Of a DNA stretch of 64,000 nt, positions 10,870 to 22,439 are shown one piece after another. Position numbers and translations under genes: made by a program. Origin of the DNA: Ignelater luminosus (Eukaryota; Arthropoda; Insecta; Coleoptera; Elateridae); contig VTPC01091019.1 of NCBI GenBank assembly GCA_011009095.1, positions 112,870-176,869 of the forward strand. The letters run 5' to 3'. The notes under the pieces are model-generated. The model was given only the letters and a program-made list of their open reading frames with translations. It was not told where the DNA came from and ran no database searches. Each line of letters begins with the position of its first letter. Position 1 is the first letter of the stretch.

Positions 10870-12362
10870 CTAAAACAAAGAAACTCTGTGTGAAATGAAG
10901 CTTCCGGGACGAATACATTGATCAAAACCACGGAATAAGGCTGCGCTGATCATTTCATACCATTCCCTAAGATTTTTAAGCCACGATATTCTTTTGCGGC
11001 CAACACTTCTCTTGCCTTCTATCTTTCCTTGCATTATGACTCGCGGTATACTATATCTTACATGTCTAAGTAAATGTCCCAGATATTCTAATTTCAATTT
11101 CTTCATTTTTTCCAACACTTCCACGTTCCGAACTCTCTTGACCCAAGATATTCCCAACATCCGTCGATGGACCCACATCTCGAATGATTTCAACTTCTTT
11201 GTTGTTGCCTTGTTGAGCGTTCATGCCTCTGTTCCATATAAAAGGATGGAAAATACATAGCAGCAAACCAAGCGCATTCTCAATGGTGGATCCAGCTTTT
11301 GATTACACAGCAACTGTCGCATTTTATTAAACGCTTGCTTTGTTTGTTCAATCCTAGATTGAAGCAGTCACAGTCATCATTTATTATACATCCTAAACAT
11401 TTATATTTTTGAATATTTTCGAAAGTGTAATTACCAATCGTAATGTGGGGCTGCGGGAGTTGCTGCTTTGAGACTACCATAACTTTTGTCTCTTTAATGT
11501 TCATTGTTAAACCATATCGTACACTCGTTTCTTCTACTTTGTCCAGCAAGTCTTGCTGTCTCTCCCATTTTCAGTTACTAATACTGTATCATCAGCGTAA
11601 CGTACATTATTTATAATTTGACCTCTTTTGCAGATTCCTATTTCAGTTTCATGTAGGGCTTCTTTAAATATATATTCAGAATATACATTAAATAGGATTG
11701 GAGAGAGAATGCATCCCTGTCTTACGCCTTAATTGATTTCAATTGAAGCCGAAGTTTCCTGGTCAACCCTAACACACGTTTTCTAATTCTAATAAAGGTC
11801 CCTGATTCAGCTTATATATCTTTTGAGTCAATACTTATTTCTTGCAAGATTTGAATCAGTTTTGGATGTTGTACATTGTCAAACGCCTTGTTGTAGTCTC
11901 AAAAGCATCTTATATGCTAGTTTGTTTACGTCTCTACATCTTTGTAGAAGAATTTGAATACTAAACAGTTCTTATCGGATGCCTAATTTATTTTTAAACG
12001 CAAATTGTGTATCTGACATATACTCCTTGCATCGTTGAAATATTCTCTTATGAATAATTCTCAAAAGTAGTTTTAAGACATGGCTTATGAAACCGATTGT
12101 TTTGTACTGCTGGCATGTCTTTGCATTTTAGGTTTTTGGTAACGTGACAAAAGTAAAAGTAAGCCATTCTGTTGGGATAATTCCTGTTCGATATCTCATT
12201 AAGGAGTTTTATCATTTCTGCGGGCACTTCGTCTAACCCTGTTGCTTTACCCGATTTAGCTGTTTTAATTGCAGCTGTTACTTCATCCTCTATAATTATA
12301 GTCTCGGATTCTTCTACATCTATTGTAATTAGTTGTCTGTAGTCACTGAAGAGGCCTTGCAA
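10870..12362 (-). pseudogene. LINE A1 reverse transcriptase remnant
   Basis: Pieces at 12362-12048 (AAIKTAKSGKATGLDEVPAE, finger region), about 11760-11550 (RQGCILSPILFN-like turn and RYADDTVL catalytic box), 11549-11280 and 11266-10870 (MLGISWVKRVRNVEVLEK, WAR-type C-terminal motif). The catalytic Asp pair survives but the frame is broken repeatedly. Confidence 0.8.
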
Positions 12363-13485
12363 ATATTTTTCTACAGTGTGATTTTACTATCCGTATCCAC
12401 CACCATGCTGTTGGTTTCGTCCATTAATGCTCTACAGAAAGTTTTTTTTTCCTACACTTGTTTTACTTCATCATGGACATTAAAGAGTTCTATTTTACTA
12501 CATCTTGTTTTTAACCAGTTTTCCTTTGCACTTTTGATTTTGCTTGTGATCTCTTTGTTGACTTCTTTCCATTTGGTCTCATTTTCATTCTTATACTGTC
12601 TCCTATGCTCCATTAGTTGTATTATCTCCTCTGTCATCCATTCCTTTCTTGTTGCTGGTCGTTCTGCTTTTAAATTTTTATCACACTACCGTCTCCTTTA
12701 TCTTTCACCGCTGAGTATTAATATCTTTTATATCTTCTCTATCATTTACTACAGCTATTGCAAGTTTCTGATTTATTTCTTGTTTAACGTCTTCTCTAAT
12801 ATTTGGTATCTTAAGCTTTCTGATATCCCATTTTTTGACTTGAGTTCGTTTTTTCGTTGATTTCAAGCGTAATCTTATCACTCCCATTAATAAATTATGG
12901 TCAGATCCAACATTTGCACTTGGGTATGTTGTCACTGATAAGACACTGTTCCTAAATCTTTTGTTTATCAACATGTAGTCTGTTTGGTTTCGTATTATAT
13001 TATGTAAATTATCTCGAGGAGACCTTCATGTACATAAACGTCTGGCTGGGAGTTGGAAAAATGTGTTTAAGACAGTTAAATCTTCCTCTTGGCAGAATTG
13101 CATTAATCTATCTCCCATTCTTTTCGTTGTCCAGGCCCAAAGTCACCAACATTGTCCATGCATTTACCTTTTCCAATTTTGGCATTAAAATCATCCATTG
13201 TAATGTTAGCATGGTGCTTTTTTGTTAATTTTAGAGCTTCTTGTATTTTTTCATAGAATTGTTCTGCTATGGTGTCTTCTTTCTTTGCTGTAGGAGCACA
13301 TATTATTATGATATTTATATTTACTAGTTTTCCCTCCATTTGTAGAATCTCTACTTTATAATATTGAGATAAAATGTTTTAGCGCTTTATTAGATCTTTT
13401 GATACAATAATGCCCACTCCATTGCAATGCTCTGCAGTATCGTTACCGGAATAATACACTGTATATACGTCGGATGTTATTTTGC
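10935..13485 (-). mobile_element. APE-type LINE, family A copy 1
   Basis: Minus-strand LINE sharing long, roughly 85-90% similar stretches (by eye) with 54905-57550. From 5' to 3': endonuclease (13339-12705, including NITMDDFNAKIGKGK and VGSDHNLLMGV, the GDFNA- and SDH-type APE boxes), linker (12637-12048, TGLDEVPAEMIKLL), RT (RYADDTVL near 11600, then MNIKETKVMVVSK and YKCLG at 11549-11400) and C-terminus (RMLGISWVKRVRN, LEYLGHLLRHVRY). It breaks off from the sister copy near 13485, the usual 5' truncation, and loses the 3' end near 10935. Many stops and frameshifts. Confidence 0.85.
12705..13339 (-). pseudogene. LINE A1 APE endonuclease remnant
   Basis: Two open pieces (13339-13103 and 12974-12705) hold the DDFNAKIG metal-binding box and the GSDHNLL C-terminal box. 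The QE/TW boxes between and upstream are lost or frameshifted. This enzyme nicks target DNA for target-primed reverse transcription; the copy is inactive. Confidence 0.78.
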
Positions 13486-15883
13486 TATCTGCAATTAATT
13501 GCTGTTGTCTACAGCTTAAGCTTTTATAAAAAGAATAGAAATGTTAAATTTAAATAATAGAGCATTCAAATATTTAATTTAATAATGTGGCGGCTTTGTA
13601 GAAATAAAGGCAGAAGCTTTATTTTACAGATATTTCTTTCTTGATTTGCACATTGATCTGTTCAATAACCGTTCTTAACTGATTCACATTCATATTGAAT
13701 CTATCCTCGTACTACTATCACTACTAGTAGTATTTACTAGGATGCCTTCCAGGATGCCCTTAGGACATTGCAAGAACCTGAAGCTAAAGGTTTACAGGCT
13801 TTAGAGATCTGCAAAAAAACTTTCGGTTTGATCATTTACTACTGATAAATTATGTATTGTATTTATTATTTTTTGTTGTTATGCCCGTCGATATAATCTA
13901 AACTGTTGTTCATCCTTCTCTCCCTACACGTATGCGATGGCAAAAAATCTGTCCTATGTCTCTGGGTCTTTTACCTAACCAAAAGTCCAGAGTTCTAATT
14001 ACGAATTTTTTTAACAGAAGAGAACTGTTCAGAACATGCAAGCAGGTAAAGACGAATAACGTCCTATTAAACCATCATGAACCGTTGATTAACAAACCTT
14101 CATAAGGTTATAATTGAATTATAGACTCTTATTGCAAGGGCACATTTGCAAAACCTTGAAAGAAAGACCACAGGGGACTTTTCATAAGAACTTAATTTGG
14201 ATGCCAAATCTAGAGTTAATGTCGAACTATCGTTTGCTATAAAATGGAAAAAGTGGATATACATATATCATTCTGTTATTTGTCTTGCGTTTGTTTTACA
14301 AGCTCAATTACGAAATATGAACCCAACCAGGACTGAGTCATACCTGTATAATTATTATTTATTCTAGCACGTTGGTTTGGTTAGTAAAACACTAATTACT
14401 AAATAAATATTCTTTGCCTAGCTCAATCCATTTTTTAACAGTGATAATAAAGTGAAGATAAAGCCTTAATGAAATGTTTTTTTGTTTTCAAAACACGTTT
14501 AAACAAAATATCGTCGTGAATAAAATCGATTTACAACGTATTTATCCTATGGAATAACTGAAACATGATATCCATTGTCAAAACCCTTATTAAATTCACG
14601 CCACGATAGTCATTCGGATTAAGAGTTGTTTTAGAACTTAATTGGTTCAATTAGAAATTTTTAATTAAATTTTTTTCTTTATTTTGACGATTAGTAACAC
14701 ACGTGTGGAGTTTTATAATTAACTTTACAATCGATTTTAACTCCTATTGAATAACCTTTTAAACTTCAAAGTTAATAATGAATTAAGAAGGTTCGTATTT
14801 CAGTGTTTCAGCATTTTTTACTAGGGAAAATGTTAAGGGCATTTCTTTAATTAAATAAATGTAATTTTATAAGCTGATTCGGAGAACAAAACCACGATCA
14901 ACGTTAATAAAGAACTATCTATAGAGAGATTAAACTTTAATTATTCCCGTTACTTTGGTTTTAAATACCCACTTTTTATAGCTGATAGATAATTAGGTTT
15001 TCCCTTGTGCCTCGCTGTGATTTTGAAGACTATCTGTGAAAATACATTTGGAATTTTCAACAATGCAAGTTATTTGTTTGCCAAGTTCGAAAATGACCTT
15101 ATTTGCTAGATTTGCCCTAACGTAACATAGATCGGTTTATTTTTTTACAATCCGAAAAAATTCTGTAAAGCTAGATACATACAAGTAAACCGTATTCACC
15201 TGGCTCATAGAAGAAAAAAAATTTTGTGCGCTAAAAAGTAATTTCTTTTTGCGTGTTGTATTTTGTAAAAGCAACTGATTAGAGAAAAATCTTGATAATT
15301 ATCTCTTAAATATGTTTTGTCGACAAACTTAAATATTTTAATTCTCCAAAAAAAAGGGATGCCTAATAAAAAGTACTGTAAATATTACAATCTAGCAAAG
15401 CTATAGCTGCTTTTATATTTTATTTATGTTTCTAGTTTTAAAACATTTTATATTTGACTTTAATTATACTTATAAAAATGATTACTTCCACTGTTATATC
15501 ACATTTAAAGCATTCTCGTTTTAGTTACATTTCTATAGTTTTATATTAAAAACAAGACAGCCTCGTGTTGAAAATGTTACAAACTTCCAAAAGAATTATA
15601 TAAAACTGAATGTAGCTTTTCTTTAGGTTGGCGTAATTTTTAATTATGCTCCCTTTTCATCTTAAAGCTACACTGATTGTAAGCTTTTTCTCATAAAGAC
15701 TTTTTTAATTTGCTTCCGGTCATGAAGGACAATTAAATAATTCTTTTATAACAAAGCATTCAAAAGCGTCTCGGATTCTGCATTGAAAAATAAATCCAAA
15801 ATAAAACAAATTCTTTTGAAGTCCCATGATAATAGAAATTTATGTTGGTTTTAATTTTAATTTTTCTTTTTTTTCTGTTGCAG
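13486..15883. other. 5' intron sequence of synaptotagmin-like gene, no exon seen
   Basis: AT-rich, with no transposon protein and no ORF of recognisable family. It ends in a pyrimidine tract and TTGCAG acceptor immediately before the exon at 15884. Confidence 0.5.
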
Positions 15884-16149
15884 ACGATTTAGACTGGAAA
15901 CCCTTACCCTACCATATCATAGGGGGTGCAATCGTGATTGCAATGGCATTAGTGTTGCTGGCGGCAGTTAGTTATCAGTGCACAGCAACATGGAGGTGGA
16001 TACGAGAAAAAACTTGCCGGGATTTAGTGGACGGTGAAGATTGTTTAGCAAAACAAACCTCGATATGTATTAGCCATTCACTTCCTGATCTTCAAACTGA
16101 ACCACTTAAACAAGAATATGTGCAGGAACATAAAGATTCCATCAAGAAG
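15884..16149 (+). CDS. synaptotagmin-like exon: membrane anchor and linker
   Basis: The exon is bounded by a T-rich tract plus TTGCAG acceptor and an AAG|GTAAGT donor. It reads DDLDWKPLPYHIIGGAIVI and on through one membrane helix of about 24 residues (IIGGAIVIAMALVLLAAVSYQC), then basic and Cys-containing juxtamembrane residues (WRWIREKTCRD) and a polar linker containing SICISHSLPDLQ. It enters with two bases of a split codon and ends in phase 0. A short extracellular N-terminus, one helix, Cys/basic residues and a linker is the layout of synaptotagmins, vesicle Ca2+ sensors. The linker plus the next exon resemble the insect Syt-alpha/beta class. That name rests on memory, and the diagnostic C2 domains are outside the window. 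Confidence 0.68.
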
Positions 16150-17604
16150 GTAAGTTATACGTAATAATTTTTTTCTGATTAAATTCAGAAATCAAACTAA
16201 CGGGGAAAGTTGCCTTTATCTTATATCTGGTAAAGTGAAATTAGTTTTGCTCGTTTACGCTTATAGTGGAAATTTTGTGATGCTTGGAATCAAATTCTAA
16301 TTATTATTTATTTGAGCGTATTTTGTGTGGTGAATATGATTGGATTAATTACTCTAAAGTGGTCAAATTTGTGTAATTACAGATTCTTGCTGATAAATAA
16401 TAACAAGCTATCAAATATCATATTGTTACTATTAGCAAACTGCTGTTTAACCTTGACTACATTTCTTTTACTTTGAAACTTAATAAAAAAGATTATACAG
16501 TTGCAGTTTTCGTGTTTAACAGGTTTTTTACTATCGTAAAGAATAAATATTTAAACTGAAACTTTTTCAAATGAACGCAATTTAGGATTAACTAATGTTG
16601 CATACAAGGGAAGGCACCAAAGTTTTGTTTTCATATTCAAATATAACACTATACGGAAGGTTTTTTTATCACCCTTGGAGTAACCACTGCTGCTTTCCTA
16701 ACATTTAGAAACTTAGAAAAATTGGGAAGCTTTTGACGTGCTTCAAGTTTTACCTTCTGATTTTACTCTCTTTTAATAAAATTCCAATTAATATCTGCTG
16801 TACGTTTTTATAACATCTACAACAATTTAACTTCCATTTTTTTCTTAAATTTGATGTTTACTCACTATTACTTATTAATTGTTGTTAATCTCGTAGCAAG
16901 CAAAATTGTTTAATATTGTATGTTTTTTGCAAGAATAAAATTGAGGTTTATAATTAATTTTCAAGAACAAAGGTGATTTATTATTTAAAAACCGCCCTTA
17001 GTGATACAGGATTCGTGGTTTTGTAAAAGTTTTGTGCGTACTACGTTTGTGTATTTCTAATTTTTACAATAATTAGATTTTTTAAAACGGACGCGCTTTA
17101 TTTATCAGTTATTACTGACTGTTCCTTTGATAAATTTGACAAATGGAGATCGCAACTAGCCAATCGTAGATTTTTATGAGCCATTCGAATACGAATCTTT
17201 AAATGAACTGAAAATGTTTCGGTGCTCTTTTCAAGACCATTTACCATTTCTTAATAACCTTCAAGATTTTTATTAAGAGCGTTCAATGAACTCAGCAAAT
17301 CGAGTTTTGCTGGAGCGCTGACTTATGTAGCATTTGTTTTTTTGCTATATCGGAGCAGACAATTGCATAATTATTTTAAATTTAGGTTTTGCTCAAATAA
17401 TAATCGCTGAAAAAAATTAAAATAACGTAATAATGAGCTGACAAAAATGTTTCTTCCATAATCAATGCTTGATTCTCAGTGGCTGGTCAGAAATCAGAGA
17501 TCAAAGTTCCCAACTTTCGACATGCAGTAAAAAAAGTTCTTTTGGCATCCACCATTATCGTTCAAGCAACCAACAGTCATTTAATTTTGAAAAATTATCT
17601 TTTT
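16150..17604. other. intron, no gene
   Basis: Starts with the GTAAGT donor of the synaptotagmin-like exon. AT-rich, no recognised repeat or ORF until the 3' tail of a LINE near 17605. Confidence 0.5.
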
Positions 17605-19030
17605 CTTCTTTCTAGAACAAAGTCCTGTTCCTCTTCATTAGATATTGAAGCCCAGCTATTTTTCCACCTTTTTGGGGGTCTTCCCAGTGGTCATCTGCTG
17701 TCTGGTTTTCCTATCATTACTTGTTTGGGTAGTTTCTTCCTGTTCATGCCCTAGACATGGTCCCTTCAATATCTTCTTTTATCCATAACAAATTTCACCA
17801 CATCTCCTATTCCTCATTCTTCTCTTATCCTCGTGTTTCTGTTTCTTAACGTTCTGCCTATCATTGCTCTCAACGTTTTCATTTCGGTCGTTCTCATTAT
17901 CTGTTTGGTTTTCTTTGTTTCATTTCTCGTTTCCGCTCCACAGGTTAGAATGGGCCTCACACATGTTTTATGGATTTGGGTCCTACTCTCCATCGTCATA
18001 TATATTTTTCCGCCATATCATATCCTTTAACTGTCTTGATATCATAGCTGTCTTAAAGGTTTGACTTCGTACCTCTTCTGTCACATCCCTATTACTTGTT
18101 ATGTTGACCCCTGAGTACTTGAAGCTGCTTACCTGCTCGATTATTTTTTCGTCTACCATTAATTTGCATCTCATTGGCTCCGTGGCGAAGACCACTGTTT
18201 TGGTTCTTCCTACAGATATTTTCATATTGTATTGCTTAGTGGTTTTATTTAATCTAAAAAGCATCTTTTGTAAATTATCCTCACTATCCGCTGTTAGAGT
18301 CAAGTCGTCAGCAAAGCACATTATTTGGCTCATTCTGTTTCCTGTTTTGAATCCGATGCCTGTATTCTTTACATCTGTAATTATGTCGTCCATTATAATG
18401 TAAAACAATACTACGCTCAGACTATCCCCTTGTCGTATCCCTTCTGTCACCGGAATCTCTTCTGTTATTTGGTTGTTTACTTTATCTCTTGCAGGTAATC
18501 GAAGCAAGTTTCTCTGAGTTGTTGGGGCTTTCCGTTGTCTGGAACGTAGACGCTGATAGCGTGTGTTTTAATAATGCTTGAGTTAAGGTTTAGTATTACA
18601 TGGAAAATCTTTCATTGATGTAATGAATTTCTTCTATGCATGTTTTGTGTTTCTGATGTAAAAGCAGATCCACTTCCTCTTGTGCTCTAGGTTCTTAGAG
18701 TTTTCCACTGTAGATAAGCAGGTGGTTGTTGTATCTCGTGTGTTTCCTTTACCTTTCTTTTTTGTTTTAAAGAGGGTACAGGGTGTCTATTTATTTCTGA
18801 GATTATCTCTTGATCGCTGCTGTTCCATGAACTGATGTTGCAACAACCTAGCCTCATTACGTTTATTTTTCGCAATCGTTTCCTAGTTCTCTTCAATTTC
18901 CATTTCCGTGTGGTCCGTCCGTTTTCTAAGGTTTTTATGCTTGTTTGAGCTGATGCAGCTTTTGCAGCAGGTAGGCTGCTAACCTGGCCTGCCAACCCTT
19001 CTCCTGTATCCGGGATTGGGACCGGCATTG
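17605..19030 (-). mobile_element. APE-type LINE, family C, internal deletion
   Basis: Minus strand. The 5' part (19028-18560) is the start of an APE endonuclease (MRLGCCNISSWNSSDQEI, then VDLLLHQKHKTCIEEIHYI and HAISVYVPDNGKPQQLRE). Near 18500 this joins directly to the RT (GIRQGDSLS, then CFADDLTLTAD). The end of the endonuclease, the linker and the RT fingers are missing. The 3' part reads RPILTCGAETRNETKK and GRPPKRWKNSW, and the element ends in a purine tail of GAA-type repeats (17605-17617 as TTC/TTT on the plus strand). Dead deletion derivative. Confidence 0.83.
17814..18507 (-). pseudogene. LINE C reverse transcriptase, C-terminal half
   Basis: A 174-codon open stretch (18507-17983) contains the RT turn GIRQGDSLS, the catalytic box CFADDLTLTAD (FADD instead of the usual YADD) and the thumb (KTKTVVF, SFKYSGVNITS). 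A 1-2 nt shift joins it to 17999-17814 (CVRPILTCGAETR). Upstream fingers with the first catalytic Asp are deleted. Confidence 0.82.
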
Positions 19031-20506
19031 ACAGTTGCAGAGCTAGTCAATCCATACTGTACTTACCAGAGGCGGAGTTTTTTTGATCAAAAGACATTAA
19101 AGACATTAATTGAAATATAATCTATAACTTTAAATGAAGGAATAAATATTGAAATTTAGAACTTCAGAGATCTTCATCAAACTTATAAATTATGACTTCT
19201 ACATATAAAGAAATTTTTCGAACCAAAGTTGTAATCAATTGAATCTTGGAAAGTCCTTTTCGATAGATAAGCGAAAGTTATATATGCAGCTAATACGAAT
19301 CTTGATGTGTCATGACAAGCATGTGATGCACCTAACAATTGGAAAGACCCCGCAACTGCCAAGGACTTGCTTTACAATCTAGGTGAATAATAATTAATGA
19401 TTTATATCAGATATGTAGAACACAAAATTAATGCTAAACTTAAATTGGGATCTATGGATCATAAATACCTAATTAACAAAATTCCATAAATTGAAATGCG
19501 ATCTGTAACTCACATCAGGAAATAAATATTGAAACAGAAATTAGAATTCTAAATCTTCCTCATACTTTTAAATTATGACTACTACATATAAGAAAACTAA
19601 ACTAAACTCACTAAACTCGTTTGGTTAAGCTTTGATCTGGTGATGAAAGAGTGTGAATTTGATTCTTACGCGAATTATAATTTTTCTGTATAAATTTATA
19701 TTATACTTTAATTCTATTTTTGGCCAAAAAAAGTTTATTTCAGCAAATGAAGAGCAAAACATGTTTGTTATTTGATTGACTCAAAAGCGTATCAAAATCC
19801 AAGCTTCTTGTTATTTAATGTGTCATTTTTCAGGTCCAAGAAAAACAAATTTCCAATTAAAATTTAAAGTATTCTTACTAACTACGGTATCTGCATTGGA
19901 AGTTTGTAAAACTTTAGAGTTGGTAATTTAAAGTTTGACTGCAATCAATACCAAGTACAGTAACAATCTATGCAATCAACCGTAAAACTCTGTAGTTAAT
20001 AAGTTCTACTTTGAGTTATACGAAGGCTGCTGCAACAGGAGATCATCTCTGTAAAGTATCTTAACATTTCATACGCTATTTTGTTCTCGTTAGTCGTTAC
20101 TGCAGTTCGAAACAAATCTGATCCTTTTGTATGACAATAACGATAGGAGCATGCTAGTCGAAAATCCATAAAAACAAAAAAATATCAAAAAAGATTACCA
20201 AAGCCAGAAAATTAAGATTGTATAAAAAAGTATATGGGATAGATAGATAATGGAATTGAGACATTAGAAGATATCGTAGGCGGCGATAGTGTATTCGACA
20301 GGGATGAATTAACACAGCTCTCCACATAGTATAGATAAAGTTTCTTTTTTACCAATAGTTGAACTGACGTAATATTTGTTTTATTGGCCCGCATAGCAAG
20401 GCATGGAATAAATGGGTCGCACAAAGCAGTGATATACCAAATCAATGTAGATTCAAACCTGGAATCAAAAGACCGAAAATGCAAAAAAATCTAGTACATG
20501 ACTAAG
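19031..20506. other. intron, contains a pair of ~110-bp direct repeats
   Basis: No gene. Two diverged direct copies of a segment are present at about 19106-19210 and 19487-19600 (listed separately). The rest is AT-rich without recognisable content. Confidence 0.45.
19106..19600. repeat. diverged ~110-bp direct repeat pair
   Basis: The segment beginning ATTGAAAT at 19106 recurs at 19487. Both copies share GGAATAAATATTGAAA/GAAATAAATATTGAAA and a later AAATTATGACTWCTACATAT. Identity is roughly 75% by eye and the spacing is about 380 bp. It may be an old tandem duplication or an unrecognised repeat. Confidence 0.6.
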
Positions 20507-20508
20507 TA

Positions 20509-21799
20509 CGAGGGCTGTTTGACGGAAGCGTGACTTTCCGCTAGATGGCGCTGATATCGGTAAATCGAAAACATTAGCATATACGTCAGTCTTTTAGAGG
20601 CTTAACCTCCAAATTTCATGTCAATCTGTGAAATAGTATACATTTGGCAGTCATAGAAATCAATCAAGTTTGTGCTATTTTGTAAATATGGAAAAACGTG
20701 AATTTCGTGTTTTAATTAAACATTATTTTTTACGTGGAAAAACAGTGAAAGAAACGGAGGAGAAATTACGGAAATATTACGGTGAATCTGCTCCATCGCA
20801 TGGAATGGTTTCCAAGTGGTTTAATTCATTTAAAACTGCCCATATGAGCACTGAAGATGATGAACGCCCCGGGCCCTTACAAACGGTCACTACTAAGGAA
20901 ATCGTTGACAAAATCCATAATATGGTAATGGCTGATCGACGTTTGAAAGTGCGCGAGATAGTTGATGCTGTTGGCATCTCAATCGAACGGGTGCATAATA
21001 TTTTACACGAACATTTGTATATTAAAAAGGTATCGGCAAGATGGGTGCCGCGATTACTCACAGTGGACCAAATGAGAATTCGTGTTCAACCTTCAAATCA
21101 ATGTTTGGTCATGTTACAACGTAATCCAGTTGAGTTTTTTCGCCGATATGTGACTGTTGACGAAACCTGGATCCACCACCATACCCCTGAGACAAAGGAA
21201 CAGTGAAACAATGGATATCACCAGACGAACGTGCACCAAAGAAGACTAAAATTGGTCACTCGGCTAATAAGGTCATGGCGACTATTTTTTGGGATTCTAA
21301 AGGCATAATCCATATTGACTATTTGGAAAGGGGTAAAACAATAACTGGCCAATATTATGCTGATTTATTGACCTGTTTTGATGTTATCTTAAAGAAAAAA
21401 CGCCCACATTTGGCACGTGAGGAAGTGCTCTTTCATTACGACAACGCCCCATCTCATTCATCTGCAATTGCAACCGCTAAATTGGTACAATTACGCTACG
21501 AACTGCTTCCCCATCCACCATACTCACCGGATCTGGCCCCAAGAGACTTTTTTTATTTCCGAATTTGAAAAAATCTCTCGCAGGAAAAAAATTCGCATCA
21601 AATGAAGAGGTTATTGCTGCAACGCAGGCCTATTTTGACGAGTTGCCAAAAGAACATTTCTCAGAAGGCTTAAAGAAATTGGAAAGTCGTTGGACCAAGT
21701 GTGTAGCACTTGAAAGGAACTATGTTGAAAAATAATAAAAAAAATCTAGGCTAAACCTGTTCTTTATTGAAATGTCACACTTCCGTCAAACAGCCCTCG
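20509..21799 (+). mobile_element. mariner element, nearly intact
   Basis: A 1291-bp element with inverted repeats beginning CGAGGGCTGTTTGACGGAAG at both ends and TA target duplications (20507-20508 and 21800-21801). The length is standard for mariner. The transposase has only two single-base lesions. It belongs to a different mariner subfamily from the 3805/7447 pair (different TIR and protein). Confidence 0.95.
20688..21735 (+). pseudogene. mariner transposase (DD34D), two frameshifts
   Basis: ATG at 20688 (MEKREFRVLIKHYFLRGKT). The 5' in-frame TTG extension is not needed. Motifs in order: KYYGESAPSHGMVSKWF (HTH1), DRRLKVREIVDAVGIS (HTH2), ARWVPRLLT, VDETWIHHHTPETKEQ (first Asp), HYDNAPSHSS (second Asp), PPYSPDLAPRDFF (third Asp, 34 residues later), and a C-terminus near LERNYVEK with TAA at 21733-21735. 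A 1-nt deletion near 21204 and another in the T-run near 21553 break the frame. Otherwise about 349 residues, the normal size. Confidence 0.94.
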
Positions 21800-21801
21800 T
21801 A

Positions 21802-22439
21802 CTTGTTAATTCATTTTTGAGTAACCATGTAATCATCCCTGTCTCTATTATTAATTTGGGCAATGCTGGCAATATTTATTAGTCCATCTTTGTTACATTA
21901 CGTGAAATATCAACCCTTCAGTATAGACTGTCTATGTAAATATAAAATTTACCAAACAATATCTACTAGACTGCGTAGAGGGCTTGTCATTTCTAAACCG
22001 GGCTTGTGAGAAACAGAATCTTTCTGTTTATGTCGAACTTTGCGATTTAGATTTGTCGGGTTTGTCAAACGAAATTGAACTTTTCCTGACTAATTAAGTT
22101 TTTCCAATTTTGTTGAGCCAATTGAGCTCTTTGGGCCGTTCACGTTTCCGAGCTTTTGAGTCGATTAAATTTCATGTATCGCGGCACTATTGGGACGATG
22201 CTGAAATTTCTCTACAAGTCCTAATCTGTTGGCATTTGATCACAACAACCATTGATATTTTTCCTATTAGAAATTGCTTTAATTTACTTTTTTTGCATGT
22301 TCCATGATTTTTTAAAAAATTCCGCAACACCTATTCACCAACGTTCGGTATTAATTTGACCGGAAAATCTGAAAACGCACGACGCAAGAATCATGAGAAT
22401 TTACAGTAATATGAGTACTTATTAAATAATATTCTCAGG
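21802..22439. other. intron, no gene
   Basis: AT-rich spacer. An ORF at 22110-22307 has no recognisable family. Confidence 0.4.

Noticed and set aside
12333-12860. 175-codon hydrophobic plus-strand ORF resembling a membrane protein
   Set aside because: It overlaps the minus-strand LINE A1. Ser/Phe/Leu-rich frames opposite Lys/Glu-rich LINE ORFs are a by-product of A-rich coding strands.
17833-18403. Hydrophobic plus-strand ORFs over 17833-18064 and 18101-18403
   Set aside because: Opposite the LINE C reverse transcriptase, same artefact.
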